Below, piece after piece: positions 34,976-46,195 of a stretch of DNA of 64,000 bases. The DNA is from Ipomoea triloba. Lineage: Eukaryota; Streptophyta; Magnoliopsida; Solanales; Convolvulaceae. Position 1 is the first letter of the stretch, and every line of letters starts with the position of its first letter. The position numbers were made by a program, and so were the translations under genes. The notes beneath the pieces were generated by a model. The model ran no database searches. It saw only the letters and a list, made by a program, of their open reading frames with translations, and was not told the origin of the DNA. The stretch is from the NCBI RefSeq assembly GCF_003576645.1, contig NC_044917.1, positions 12,161,080 through 12,225,079 of the forward strand. The letters run 5' to 3'.

Positions 34976-35855
34976 AAAGTCAATCAAATTCTACTCTGAG
35001 GTTGATATTTTTTTTTGTCTATTTATTTATTACCCTACAAAAGAAATAAACCATCACATGTACCACTTTAAGTGCCCAATCATGGAGGCATTACAAAATA
35101 AAAACCAAGTACTATACGACTACACGTCCTTTGTGTAAAACCTTTTGGGGACTAATTCCTAATTTTACGGATCTCTGTGGGCATGTTTATAGTGTATAAA
35201 TTTAGAAAGAGAGTGTGAGGGAGGCTTGTAATTTTCTGCAATAATTTTTGTTTAGGTTAGACTTAGTACACGACTTGCCCTATCAAGGTATGGTGTTGAC
35301 ACTTTTGGAAATGACATGAACAAGCTAGCATGGCTGGCTCGGGAGAGGCAATCATAATCATAAATAATAAACAACCAAGAATTGACCACTACCTTGGAAA
35401 TGAAAGTTTTATTTATTTAATTGGTGATTTTGGATTTCCTCTTTACCTTTTTTTTAGGCTTACTATACTGTGACCTATTGCCAGCATGATTATTGTTTGG
35501 GCATCATTTGGTTAGACAGGACACATAAGAGCTTATAGGAATATAGGAAATGTTTGTTTCCTATGTATCTATAGTAAACTCATTTCTATACTATTTTAAT
35601 ATATATTTTGTCTCATATTTAAATCAATTGGAAGTTATGTTAAGTATATATATTTAGACAGAGGTTAAGTAGGTCTCTCTACTTAGGTTGTTGTGATCAT
35701 GCAATTTGGTAGAGAATTGAAAAGGTAATAATTAAATCATTTTAGTGCAAAAAATAATTGTACAAAAAATGAAATAAAAGTATGTTTCTTATGCCTAAAG
35801 TTCGGTTATCACCAATTAGACATTATAATATTTGGAAGGTGCTTAATTGTTCTAT
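34976..35855. other. AT-rich stretch, nothing recognised
   Basis: No coding or structured feature was noticed on either strand. Confidence 0.45.
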
Positions 35856-35859
35856 TTTG

Positions 35860-36020
35860 GTTTTTTTTTTTTTGGTAAATCCACCGGATCTTTCTCCGTC
35901 CATTTAACGGTCTGGGTCTATCCACATTCGCTCCGAGAGGCACAGGAGCTGGCCTATGGGGAATCATCACTTGTGGGAATCGAACCCGGGTTCTCCCGAA
36001 ATTCTTCCCCACAAAGAGGT
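35860..36020 (-). repeat. SINE-like sequence with a B box
   Basis: The minus strand contains 'gaacccgggttcgattccca', a near-consensus B box. The T-run at 35862-35874 would be its poly-A tail. The block 'tccaccggatctttctccgt' is not shared with the other SINEs of the window, so this may be a different family. Confidence 0.45.
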
Positions 36021-36179
36021 TCTATTTTGGTTTAGTATTACTTTAAATATACTTAAAGTGACTAACTATTGGATAAAGTTTAGTTTATGGAAGGATTTAT
36101 TGAGAACATTATTGTATTTTGAAGGTAAAAAGGAAATTCAAGACCGACAATTTGGAGAAAATGAGAGAAAATAGAATAG

Positions 36180-37008
36180 AAGCAAAAATGATGCTGTCAC
36201 ACAAGGACATCACGCACGTGACAAGGTTCGTGATGAACAACTTCGAAAAGTCATCATCTGCTATCATGAGCCTCATCACGGCGTGACAAGGGCTTGTGGG
36301 GGAAACACCTGCAAGTCACTTTCTGCTACCACGAGCAAGCATCACGACGTGACAAGAGTGCGCGAAACAATCTTCTACGAGGGTTGAAGACTTTGATTTA
36401 CAATTTCATCTCCAATTAGATAAATCCATTCCAATTTCATTTCGTTGCAATTTTGCTTATTGTTTTATACTTTCATCTATTACTTGTGATTGTTACATTA
36501 TAGAATTCATCTTTGATATTGAATCTATGGTTATTTCTACTATGATAATGTGTGAGTAATTCTCTTAGGAGGAAGATAGGAATGTAGAGTAGGTTCATGG
36601 AGATTTTACTTTGAATTGGTTAAGGGATCGGAGATGAAACTTGGCTTTGATTACATTAAATAGCATGATTGAGTTTCGATTAGAAAGGGATTACCTAATC
36701 TAGACTTAAAGGTTGATTTACTTCACCTTTATGAAAAGGGTATTATATATGGGATGTCAAGACCAAGGTGTTTGATGAAATTTCTCTTAGACGCTAATGA
36801 GTTATGAGAATATCCTTAAATGTTCAAAGCGTGTGGAGTGATCTTGATAAAGGCTTCCTCCCCGTTAAAAGGCACCTGCCATCAAGTCAATTGACTTTTT
36901 CTCTTGTTCCCATTTCAGTTACGTTGCCTTGACCTAATCCTAGTTCCTATTCCCCTTCAACCCCCCCCCCCCCTTTTTTTTTTTNNNNNNNNNNNNNNNN
37001 NNNNNNNN

Positions 37009-37041
<33 letters not shown>

Positions 37042-37250
37042 TATCCTTGTCATTCATTTCAATTGCTATTTGTTTTTGTTATTTTTCCATAAACAATCTT
37101 TGTTAGTGCTATATTTTCATAGAAGATTAGTATCTTGTGATTGAGAAACATATAAACTTTTCATCTATCACCAATCCTTTGAGAATGACAATCTCACCCT
37201 TAAAAAAATACTTCAATTAGTATCTTTTCCTTTCACTATAAGTTAAGTCT
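36180..37250 (+). repeat. Unclassified retroelement-like repeat with a gap
   Basis: 'catcacgcacgtgacaagg', 'catcacggcgtgacaaggg' and 'catcacgacgtgacaagag' recur at 36209-36357. These resemble, inverted, the block at 640-960. A C/T-run with 24 N (36985-37008) interrupts the segment. No coding sequence was recognised. Confidence 0.4.
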
Positions 37251-37332
37251 ATTTATTTCTTGTTCTAATATCGTACATATGTGTGTATGTATACATGAGG
37301 AAACCTATACAAAACATCGGTGGAGAAACACA

Positions 37333-37335
<3 letters not shown>

Positions 37336-37408
<73 letters not shown>
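37336..37408. repeat. (TA)n microsatellite
   Basis: About 36 TA units without interruption. Confidence 0.97.
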
Positions 37409-37410
<2 letters not shown>

Positions 37411-37437
37411 TGTGGCTAGTTTTTATCCTGCTTCATC

Positions 37438-38340
37438 TACCGTTGTTTTATCATAGTGACTTTCTTTCTAGTCAATCCATTACTGAAAATGTGTTCCTTA
37501 CACAAGAAATGTGCAACAAGATGATGTTGGCTAACGAGGATGTGGCGCTAAAGCTATGGCCAAAGCCTACGGCTGGGTGTTTTAGTTCTTCATGATTTTT
37601 ATCATGAAGAAGATGGGCTTCTCCAAAACATAGCTAGACTTGGTTTTTAAGATCATTTCGACTTTCTACCGTTGTTTTATCATAGTGACTTTCTTTCTAG
37701 TAAATCCATTACTGAGAGATGTGCAACAAGATGATGTTGGCTAACGAGGATGTGGCGCTAAAGCTAGGCATGGCCAAAGCCTACGACTGGGTGTTTTAGT
37801 TCTTCCTGATTTTGATCATGAAGAAGATGGGCTTCTCTAAAACATAGCTAGACTTGGTTTTTAAGATCATTTCGAACATTTGGTATTCAGTGGTGATCAA
37901 TGGTGCTTGGGAGGGCTTCTTCTATTCCACATGGGATGTCTTCCAAGGCAACTCACTCTCTCCTACCATGTTTTATTATTGTTGATGAGGTCTTGTCTTT
38001 GTATCTTTATATGGTGTTTAAGAAAGACTCGGTTGCTAGATTTTTCCAACCTAGATGTGTTCCCCATATCCATCACTTAACATGAGTAGATGATGTATTT
38101 TGCAATGAAATGAAATTGAATTTGATTTATCTATTTGGAGATGAAATTGCAAATCAAAATCTTCAGTCCTTGCTTCAAAAGTAGAAATTTTTTCCAACCT
38201 AGATGTGTTCCCCATATCCATCACTTAACATGCGTAGATGATGTATTTTGCAATGAAATGAAATTGAATTTGATTTATCTATTTGGAGATGAAATTGCAA
38301 ATCAAAATCTTCAATCCTTGCTTCAAAAGTAGAAATTGAA
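37438..38340 (+). pseudogene. LINE reverse transcriptase remnant with internal tandem duplications
   Basis: The translation includes 'GMAKAYDWV', 'MKKMGFSKT', 'LVFKIISNIWYSVVINGA' and 'GFFYSTWDVFQGNSLSPT', the palm region of plant LINE RT. A later 'HLT.VDDVF' block stands where the Y/F-x-DD catalytic motif belongs. A ~215-bp block is duplicated (37438-37666 and 37668-37874), and a ~146-bp block is duplicated (about 38040-38188 and 38190-38335). Stops are frequent. The duplications are local and follow each other, so they arose after insertion. Confidence 0.8.
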
Positions 38341-38469
38341 ATTGAATCTAACTAATGCTTGTAATTGAAAGTGCAATTGAAATGTAATTTTTAAATGTAA
38401 ATTGTTATTCTAGGGTTCTAAGAGCTAAGAACTTGAAAGGGAATTGTCTAGAGATTATTTTAATCTAGC

Positions 38470-38925
38470 TATTAGATATAATTCAGGATGGAATTAACCC
38501 AAATGTCTTTGTAAACTAATAAATCTATTACATTAGAACTAGACTTTTTGACTCTTTCTAGTGGAAACTGTGAAGATTACCCTAGTTGACAAGCAGAACA
38601 AAGAGAGTTAATGTTATTTAAGGACTTACACACATGACAATGACATAGAATATTGTGTAAGACTCTTGAGTGGGAGTAACCGAGACGGATATGTCAAACT
38701 TTTGAAGATGTTTTGGATGTAATGAATACAATTTAATTTTGTATTTGAAGTTTGTATTCCCCACCCCCCCCCCACCCCAACCCCCGAGCTTTCATCCTTA
38801 AGTAGAATTTGGTTGGCGTTGAGATCATTCACAAAAAAAAAAAAAAAGGAGGGGTAAAACTCAAAGAAAACATTATTATTATTAGTGGTGAAACGTTTGC
38901 TAGATAGAAGAGAGTTGGTTAGGGT
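38470..38925 (-). pseudogene. Second Copia remnant, protease to integrase part
   Basis: The sequence aligns block by block with 9765-10110 of the first Copia element, for example 'ctagttgacaagcagaaca' versus 'catttgataggcagaaca', and 'gactcttgagtgggagtaacc' versus 'cgctctagagtggggatgacc' (words abbreviated). A C-run near 38762-38773 is shared with 10031-10040. The gag part lies at 40490-40990, separated by inserted sequence. Confidence 0.75.
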
Positions 38926-40480
38926 AATGATGAAGAGTATTTTCGGTAAGTGTTGCGTGAGAGGGTATCCTCACACTAGATATCGTTCTCAAAAGACTAA
39001 CGATGGGAGTTAAGCTTTTTGTCTCTCAAGCACAAGGTAGGAACTCTTCCTTTGGAAATTTAAGCCAAAGCAAAGGATTGGATAGTGAAAATTGTAAAAA
39101 ACAACTAGCAAAGGAATAGGATAAAAGAAAAAAAGAGAGAGAAAGTGGAAGAGAAAAGGAACTTTAATTAGGACAATGAAACACAATCAAATTGGGAACA
39201 AGGGAAAGAGAAAATTGATTAGACAATGGATGTCGCATTAACTAGGAAGAAACATTTTTCAAGGTCATTCCACACTCTTAGAGCACTTAAAGAACATTCT
39301 TATGACTCATAAGTGGCTAAGAGGCGTTTCATCGGACACTTGTGTCTTAAACATACCATACTCCCATTTTCTCAAAGGTGAAGGATGGTTGACCAACCCC
39401 TCAAGCCTATATTAGGTTGTCACTTCTTAATCAAGATCCAATCATGTTGATCAACATCATCCAAATCAACTTTCATCTCCCCTACTCAACACATTCAAGA
39501 TCACATCTCCAAAATACTAACCTAAATCCATATCACCCTCCTAAGAGATTAACTCACACATAATGAAGATTAAAATGACAAGAAATTCAAGATAAAAAAG
39601 CAGTAAAACACAATCATAACAATCACAAGCAAGATCAAGCTAATCAAAACAAGTAAAATTGTAAGAAAGGAAATAGAACGAACTTATCTATATTGAAATG
39701 ATATTCGAAATCTTCAATCCTTAATCCAAAGTAGCAATTGAAATTGAATCTAAGTAATGGTTATAATTTGAAATTGAAATCGACAAGAAATTGTATCTAA
39801 AAGTGCTGGAGATTTAAAAGGTAAAAAATACTCTCAAAGTAGTCTAAATAGATCTCTAAAGGAAAATTAAAAAAAAATGCCCTTCTAAAATTCGATCTCC
39901 TTCATTTTATACTTCTCGGATTGGCCTCCGTTATGAGCGTAACATGCTTAGTAACAACATGAATGAGTTGTTGATGCCCTCCCTGCATTATAAAATGAGT
40001 TAGGTGCGTAATGGTGCTTTTCGTTCCCGAACATGCTCGTGAATGCCTTCTATTAGGCACCTTGTTACGAGTTTAAATTAACATTGCTCATAACTACAAT
40101 GAGTAATGACTTTCTAATGCTCTTCTTTACGAACCTTTGTAAAAAGTGTAATGCTACTTGTAACAATAGAGATAACCTTTATGATATTGAGTGTTACGAG
40201 CGTAACGCTATCATTTTTTTTTCTGAAATACTGATGATTCATTACAATGTAGTATCTGTTCTATACTTTCTCAAACATTTTTGGCAACGTAACAGTACTA
40301 CTTGTAACAAAAGAGATTTGACTTCCATATTTTTGCTCCATTGTCCAGATTACTCTTGAATTTGCACTATTTTTCTGCAAAACAAAAAAACAATTACCAA
40401 AATTAGTCCTCCTTCAACATAATTTATCACAAATTTGGACATTTTAATAACAAATAAAGTACATCCAAATACCTCATGTA
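38926..40480. repeat. Unclassified repeat inserted in the second Copia remnant
   Basis: It separates the two halves of the Copia remnant. Blocks near 39700-39860 and 40340-40470 resemble 420-640 and 1040-1180, so it is a member of the repeat family at the window start. 'gagcgtaac' motifs recur near 39932 and 40198. A SINE-tail fragment lies at 40215-40290 (minus). No coding sequence was recognised. Confidence 0.5.
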
Positions 40481-40489
40481 GCATTGTAA

Positions 40490-40990
40490 AGCAATATGGT
40501 TAAGATATTTGAAGATTTGCCACTTTGAAACATAGCCATGACAAGATCATGGCCTCGGCCTCCTCTTTTACCACGATCACAACTACAGGGCCGTTCAATG
40601 GCTTTCTCCACTTGTGAAGTGGCAAGTGGTCTATGTTGGGCGATAAGATCTTTAGGTGGCTGTGGGGGATAAGCAAAGGGATGTCATCAACATTGATGAA
40701 CTGATGGTAGTAAGATGGGCATTTAGTTGATTAATTTTCACAGGTTTATTTGTGGTAAATGAAGATACCATTGCATGGTACTTAGCGTGGAGGCCTTTAA
40801 ATAGGTAGAGATTCCGCTCATCTAAACAAATTGGTCGGCCAACTTCTACAAGTAGACAAATTAATACCTTGGTTTTATCAAGATACTCACCTATAGTGAA
40901 ATCCATTTGACGTACATACTATAACTGACTAAGTTGAATCAAAGATCGTGCCCATGAAGTGGACCCAAACGCAGGTTCAATAGCTTTCAA
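40490..40990 (-). pseudogene. Copia gag (UBN2-type) remnant
   Basis: The minus-strand frame has 'FTIGEYLDKTKVLICLL', 'VGRPICLDERNLYLFKGLHA' and 'MVSSFTTNKPVKINQLNAHL', the block order of the Copia gag domain. It is followed by an R/G-rich stretch ('RGRGGRGHDLVMAMF' type, with breaks) and a decayed zinc knuckle. Its pol continuation is at 38470-38925. Confidence 0.85.
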
Positions 40991-41094
40991 CAATGCCTAG
41001 GACATGACATGTCCCACAACAACTTACATAACTTCATTGGACAGAGGCAAGAAAAATTTTACAGAGTAAGAACAAAAAAATGAAAATATTATCA

Positions 41095-41216
41095 TTTTTT
41101 TTTAAAACCAACCATTCATATGACCAGACTGGGGCCAACCACCTTAGCTAAAGCATGGACGATCTGCTTCGCTGACTGAGGGATATATTGAAAAATACAA
41201 GATGACAACGAACAAC
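41095..41216 (-). pseudogene. LINE RNase H 3' part, split by the Harbinger insertion
   Basis: The minus-strand frame reads 'CIFQYIPQSAKQIVHALAKV', typical of the end of the LINE RNase H domain. It continues the frame of 44141-44345 when the 2.9-kb element and one TTA copy are left out. Confidence 0.85.
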
Positions 41217-41476
41217 TAAGGGGCCGTTTGGTTCGCGGAATCTCATATTACCCCAGGTAATAGGATTACCTGCAGGAAGGTAATGTGAGATTTTGGGAAT
41301 GTAAGATTACCTGATGTGTTTGGTTAAAGTTGTAGGTATGTAATATTAACTTGTTTGGTTGAAGGTTATGTTTTAGGTTATATTACATCAATTACATAAA
41401 TGCCCTCATACAAATTAAAGAGTGTAAATTGCAAGTTTCTTTTTATTTTTTCATAGTTCAAATTTTAACAAGATGC

Positions 41477-41477
<1 letters not shown>

Positions 41478-41516
<39 letters not shown>
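41478..41516. repeat. (AAT)n microsatellite inside the Harbinger element
   Basis: About 13 AAT units in the same relative place as in the MITE at 27862. Confidence 0.95.
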
Positions 41517-41517
<1 letters not shown>

Positions 41518-42166
41518 GAATGCATAAAGTACTGTTAAGTACAACTCTCCATTCAATTTCCATTTTCCAGTAGCATATAAAACCATTCAGAATTAATTAA
41601 CACCATTTCAGTAGCATATAAAGCCATAGCAACCTCCAGTTTTATCAATCACCATTTAATTCTCCATCCCATTTCCATTTTGCAGTAGCATCATTCATCT
41701 TTTTTTCTTTTGGAAACAGCATCATTCATCATTATTTATCAATCCTCATTCCTGCATATTGAAAATTAAAAATTAAAAAAAAAAAAAAACATACAGCACT
41801 TCCACTGGAAACACACTTCAAGTTCAGTAAACTCATGCTACAACACTGCCACCATGAAAATCAACAACATCAAAATTTAAATTAAAATCTACAAACATGC
41901 AATTCCTGCATATTGATTGTCTTGTTACTGATATTCAGCAAAATATTACAATTGTATATGTAGCAAAATATTACAATTGTAATCTACTTCAATTTACAGA
42001 TCATCCAACACCTACAAAATAACAACCCCATATCCATACAGACTATTCATTTCACTGACCATCCAACAAAATCTACATTAGCATATCCATTATCTACACA
42101 CAAAATACAGAGCCCCATATCCATATTAATTCTCCAAAAAAAGGGGCTACAAGGGCAACAAGCAGT

Positions 42167-43229
42167 CTACACATCATCTCCACCATGAAAATCAAAGGTT
42201 GGATGATATGCATTGATCTCAGATAATTGTTTCACCACATAGTGGCTCCTAAGCTCCTTTGGCAGAGCAAAGAACGTATCAAGCTTGTGTGAATCTTTCA
42301 GAATATGTTCACCAGCATTCATGATCTCTTCTGTAGAAAATCCCGGTAGTTGCATTATCTCTTCAAAGATCTTCATCTTCCTAGTGTTGTTCTCAGATTC
42401 ATTCTGGAAGTATGTTGCCACATGTTTGTATGCACCTACATAATCATGGATTTCTGCCACCAAGTCATTAAAGCCATCATCACTTCTGGATCGTTTCTTG
42501 CCAGTAAGCTTTTTTTTTACATTGGCAGTGTTTGTAGAGGGACAAGAAGATAAGTCAGCCTTATCAACATTATGCTCTGCCTCATTCTGGCCTAATCCTT
42601 CATCTTCTCCAATTTCCCAATCCACTTGGAAATCATCAACATTGTCTCCTCTTTGGTCTAGTTCTTCCACTGCATCAGCTGGGGTTTCTGCACCAGCTCC
42701 TGAAGCATGATCATTTCCCCAAACAGCCATCAACTCATCTAAATATGGGAATGGTTTGTTCCTTAATCCAGCAGCAGTAGGATGACTCTGAAAAAAAAAA
42801 AGATAAGTGAATATATCAACAATAAGATAAGAGCACTAAACTTAATTTAGCTTACATGTTACGTACTTTAACCCATTCCTCAAAAACATCCTTGGTAGCA
42901 GTAACACACTTCTCACTATCATTCCATCCAAACCCACTTCCTTTGTTTAGCATCTCTTGAATTGCAAGAAATTGCCTCCTCCAAAGTTTATAGCGAGATT
43001 CAATGTGTGGGGTGGCCTTAATGTTTGATCCTGGTAGTTTCACTTGAAGCATCTTCTCAAGTTGCTGCAAGTATCCACTTTTGAATCCATTATCCCCCTT
43101 TGTACTTCGATCATTTGACAAATCAATAAGACATTCAATTAAAGCTGCATCTTCTGCTTTAGTCCATTGCCTTTTAATAACAGAAGTTTTCTTTGTAGGC
43201 CGCATTTTACTACTTTCTTCCATTGACAT
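42167..43229 (-). CDS. Harbinger ORF1-type Myb/SANT-like DNA-binding protein
   Basis: Two exons on the minus strand: 43229-42867 and 42787-42167, with a GTACGT donor and a TTTTCAG acceptor; 327 residues plus stop, with no break. The N-terminal third is a Myb/SANT-like domain: W of 'RQWTKAEDAALIECL', 'ESRYKLWRRQFLAIQEML', 'GFGWNDSEKCV' and 'DVFEEWVK'. The junction encodes 'HPTAAGLRNKPFPYLDEL', the conserved block following this domain. The middle is acidic and includes a basic KKKLTGKKRSR stretch that may be a nuclear signal. In the family this protein helps the transposase recognise element ends. The second-exon end 'MQLPGFSTEEIMNAGEHIL' and 'LPKELRSHYV' is also typical. The start is the first ATG of the open frame. 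Confidence 0.88.
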
Positions 43230-43608
43230 TCTACACAACAAGAAGAAATAAACATAGCAAATAATATATTAATACAAATATATAAACTAGTTTAGAAATA
43301 ATAACACAATATATAGCTACTGGATGAAGGAATTAAATATAGTCCATGTGTGGCAATAATACCTTGCCATTCTGGCTTTTATGGATGAAGGAATTAAATA
43401 TCAACACTGCACTAATAAAATTTATCACAGTATAACTAGAGAACGAGAGATTGTACTAAAATGAAATAAAGACCCCAAACAATATATTAATACTACCAAG
43501 TCCTCTAATTAATACAAATACATAAATTAGTGCACAGTTTTGACATTCTACTAATGAAATAAGATAAAAAAGAAACAATAACATAAAATAAAATTGTTCT
43601 TAAAATGA

Positions 43609-43633
43609 NNNNNNNNNNNNNNNNNNNNNNNNN
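43609..43633. other. 25-N assembly gap
   Basis: Run of N inside the Harbinger element, upstream of its ORF1. Confidence 1.
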
Positions 43634-44140
43634 GATTACTGAAAATAAGCGAATAACAAAGCAAGAAAGCTCAAAAAATTCTAAACAAAGAAAATCTCAG
43701 AAATTGATAGAAGAACAATACTTCATACACACACAAATATGAAAAATACAGAACAAATTAAGCTTTAGATTACAAAGAATAATAAGAATAATCGCACCTT
43801 TGAAGACCTTCACTGAAGAGAAAATTGGGGAAGATATGCAATGGAGATGGAGTTTCGCACCTTCGCTGCGGAGTTCATGCGCAATCACAGATGGACTCTA
43901 TCTGTCTGATGAATAAAAGAGGGATAGTTGAGGGCAATTTTGGAATAATAGAAAGTAATCTCACATTACCTAACCAAAACTTGGTAATCAGATCACCTCA
44001 AACATACCCTCATTTCTTACGTGGCAGTCATCTTATATGACTTAACCTCTCAGATTACCTAAACCAAACATGGTAATCTAACATTACCTTTCTCAGATTA
44101 CCCTGGTAATATTAGATTCCTTGAACCAAACGCCCCCTAA

Positions 44141-44345
44141 GAGTTTTACAATAAACAATAATAGTGCCTAAATAAGACCTATCCAACCTCCTGCTAATTA
44201 AAGCTTGAACTAGATTGAGGCAATCGAACTGAGCACAGACTTTCAGTATTCATCTTGATTTAACCCACGTAAGAGCTTCCTTACAAGTCATAGCTTCAAC
44301 TATAAAGGGATTCTGAACACATTCCATTATACCATTTAGTCAATA
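44141..44345 (-). pseudogene. LINE RNase H 5' part, split by the Harbinger insertion
   Basis: The minus-strand frame has 'NPFIVEAMTCKEALTWVKSR', a stop, then 'VCAQFDCLNLVQALISRRLD' and 'SYLGTIIVYCKTL'. These blocks match the first part of the plant LINE RNase H domain. The single stop shows decay. The rest of the domain is at 41095-41216. Confidence 0.82.
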
Positions 44346-45415
44346 CATTCTTTTAAATATGAGTCCAATTAAAATAATTAAATAATATTTTTGGGACAGG
44401 AAATATATTGTACGTCAACATTATGGTTGATATAATTTTTTTTTTTTTAAAAAAACCTTCCTTTTTATTTATTTAAATAATCAGCAATATTCTCTTATTA
44501 TTAATTTGAGACTGGGAATTGTGATGGATAGAAGAAAATTCCTGATTGTTCTCACAATGGCCCCAGGTGTTCTCATAGTGCTGCCAATCTTCTTTCTTAA
44601 TACACACGCACATGCTTCAGGAAAACATATGGTTATGTATGTTTCTTTCTTGTTTTCTTTTGTTTGTTTGGTGGTTTTACTTCCTTTTTTTTTTCTCTGT
44701 TTTTGTTTTGTTCTACAACATCTATGCATTTGGCAAATTGTACAGTGTTGTGTGAACCTTAACAAAAAGTAAATTTTTAATATGCTAAAAGTACATAATT
44801 CGTATACTGAATGTACATTATACAAAATAATGTACTTTTCTTAAAATATAATGTACATTTTTAATTTGCCGTCGATATACCCCATAAACCTGCATTTCCA
44901 TCCTTCACTCATGCTGGTGTTGAATCCAACGAAATATAATCAGCATTGAATCAATCGTTCTCTTATATAATTTTTATTTTTTGTATTAAATTTTCGATCA
45001 GTTTTATGATGACACATTGAAATCCTATGTGAGACTAATTAACCTAAGACCATTTACTTAAGTTGAACATATTTTACAATCAATTAGTCATCTTAACTTT
45101 GACACAATACGGATTGTGCACCTTGATTCAAATTGCTTACATGTAATTAATTTATTATGTATCTTTATGTACCTATAAATAAACTCAAAGCACAAAATAA
45201 ATGAGGCACTAACATATTTAGCCGTTTAATTTGAACAGTTTGGTAATCAAAGAAATTTAGAGAAAAGTTGTAAAATTAATGGAGGAAAGAAGAATCTGTT
45301 CAATGGTGGTGCGTGATTTGGAGAAAAAATTGATGAGTTTTAGGCAAAATAAAAAGAGGCGTGAAGAAATGTGGGCTTGGTTACTATGACTAGAACATTA
45401 GCCATGACATGACAT
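44346..45415. other. Non-coding stretch
   Basis: An 88-codon frame at 44506-44772 starts with a short hydrophobic segment (MDRRKFLIVLTMAPGVLIV), then runs into T-rich low-complexity sequence. I do not call it a gene. The piece near 45115-45145 ('gtgcaccttgattcaaattg') resembles an end of the E2 MITE family. Confidence 0.4.
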
Positions 45416-45419
45416 TTAG

Positions 45420-45495
45420 AAATGTGGGCTTGAACCCACCCCCTCTCATATGTGAGTGTAACTGAGTGCCACTAGATCACAATGTCTTGACTTAT
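45420..45495 (-). repeat. tRNA-derived SINE
   Basis: The minus strand reads 'cattgtgatctagtggcact' (A-box region) and 'gggggtgggttcaagccc' (B box). No tail was identified. Confidence 0.6.
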
Positions 45496-45671
45496 TATTA
45501 TTATTAGTATTATTATTATTAAAAAATTTTGCAAAAAATTGGCATTATGAGTGACTAATTTGTGGTACAAATATTTGATAATCTACTTCTGATTTAGGTA
45601 GGGTCAAAGTGGATTTGGATTTTATTGAGTGAGATAAATAAATCAATATATTGTACGCTCAAAATAGGTAA

Positions 45672-45970
45672 GAGTCATACCTGTGTGAGACCGTCTCACC
45701 GATCTTTATCCGTGAGGCGGGTCAGATCTAAGATATTAGTTTGTTACTTATGATAAAAATCATAATACTTATTACAGAACATTTAATACTAATTTGAAAT
45801 AAATATATTGTTATTTCTAATAGATATTGTAATATTTATATGTATGTGAAATTGTGATACTTCATACTATTTAGGGTAAAATGATTGATACTAGTGATAA
45901 ATATTATAATACTTATAGCTGAAATTGTGATACTCACAAGTGTAATTTTAATGTAAATATTGTAATGCTC
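45672..45970. repeat. GTGTGAGACCGTCTCAC-type repeat, one end only
   Basis: The left end 'ctgtgtgagaccgtctcac' matches the ends of the foldback element at 50833-51267. Internal 'gatactt' and 'aatactta' words resemble that element too. The opposite end is missing. Confidence 0.55.
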
Positions 45971-46163
45971 AACTATACTGCTTTAAATCTATTTTATCCT
46001 AGAAAATAGACACTACAATGCTCCTAACACCCAGGGGATGTAATGAATCGTTTTAAAGAAACTGTGTTACACACGACTTGGATTTTCTTGTTTTTGTACC
46101 ATTGACCTTTGGGATTCCTGCTATTATTATATTTGTATATATTGATTTATTGAGTTATTCTCC

Positions 46164-46165
<2 letters not shown>

Positions 46166-46195
<30 letters not shown>
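46166..46195. repeat. (AAT)n left of the palindrome
   Basis: About ten units. With the run at 47121-47153 it was probably one microsatellite that received the insertion. Confidence 0.9.

Larger units (their letters stand above)
41220..44137 (-). mobile_element. 2.9-kb PIF/Harbinger element with ORF1 but no transposase
   Basis: The left end is GGGGCCGTTTGGTTC and the right end, reverse-complemented, is GGGGGCGTTTGGTTC, with TAA on both sides (41217-41219 and 44138-44140). Complementarity continues inside ('ggaatctNatattacc'). It carries a Myb/SANT-type ORF (43229-42167, minus). Autonomous family members also encode a DDE transposase, which is not seen here. A 25-N gap (43609-43633) is probably too small to hide it if its size is right. 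The 711-bp MITE at 27610 has the same ends. Confidence 0.9.

Noticed and set aside
44506..44772. 88-codon frame with a hydrophobic start
   Set aside because: It continues into T-rich low-complexity sequence, has no partner exons and no recognised family.
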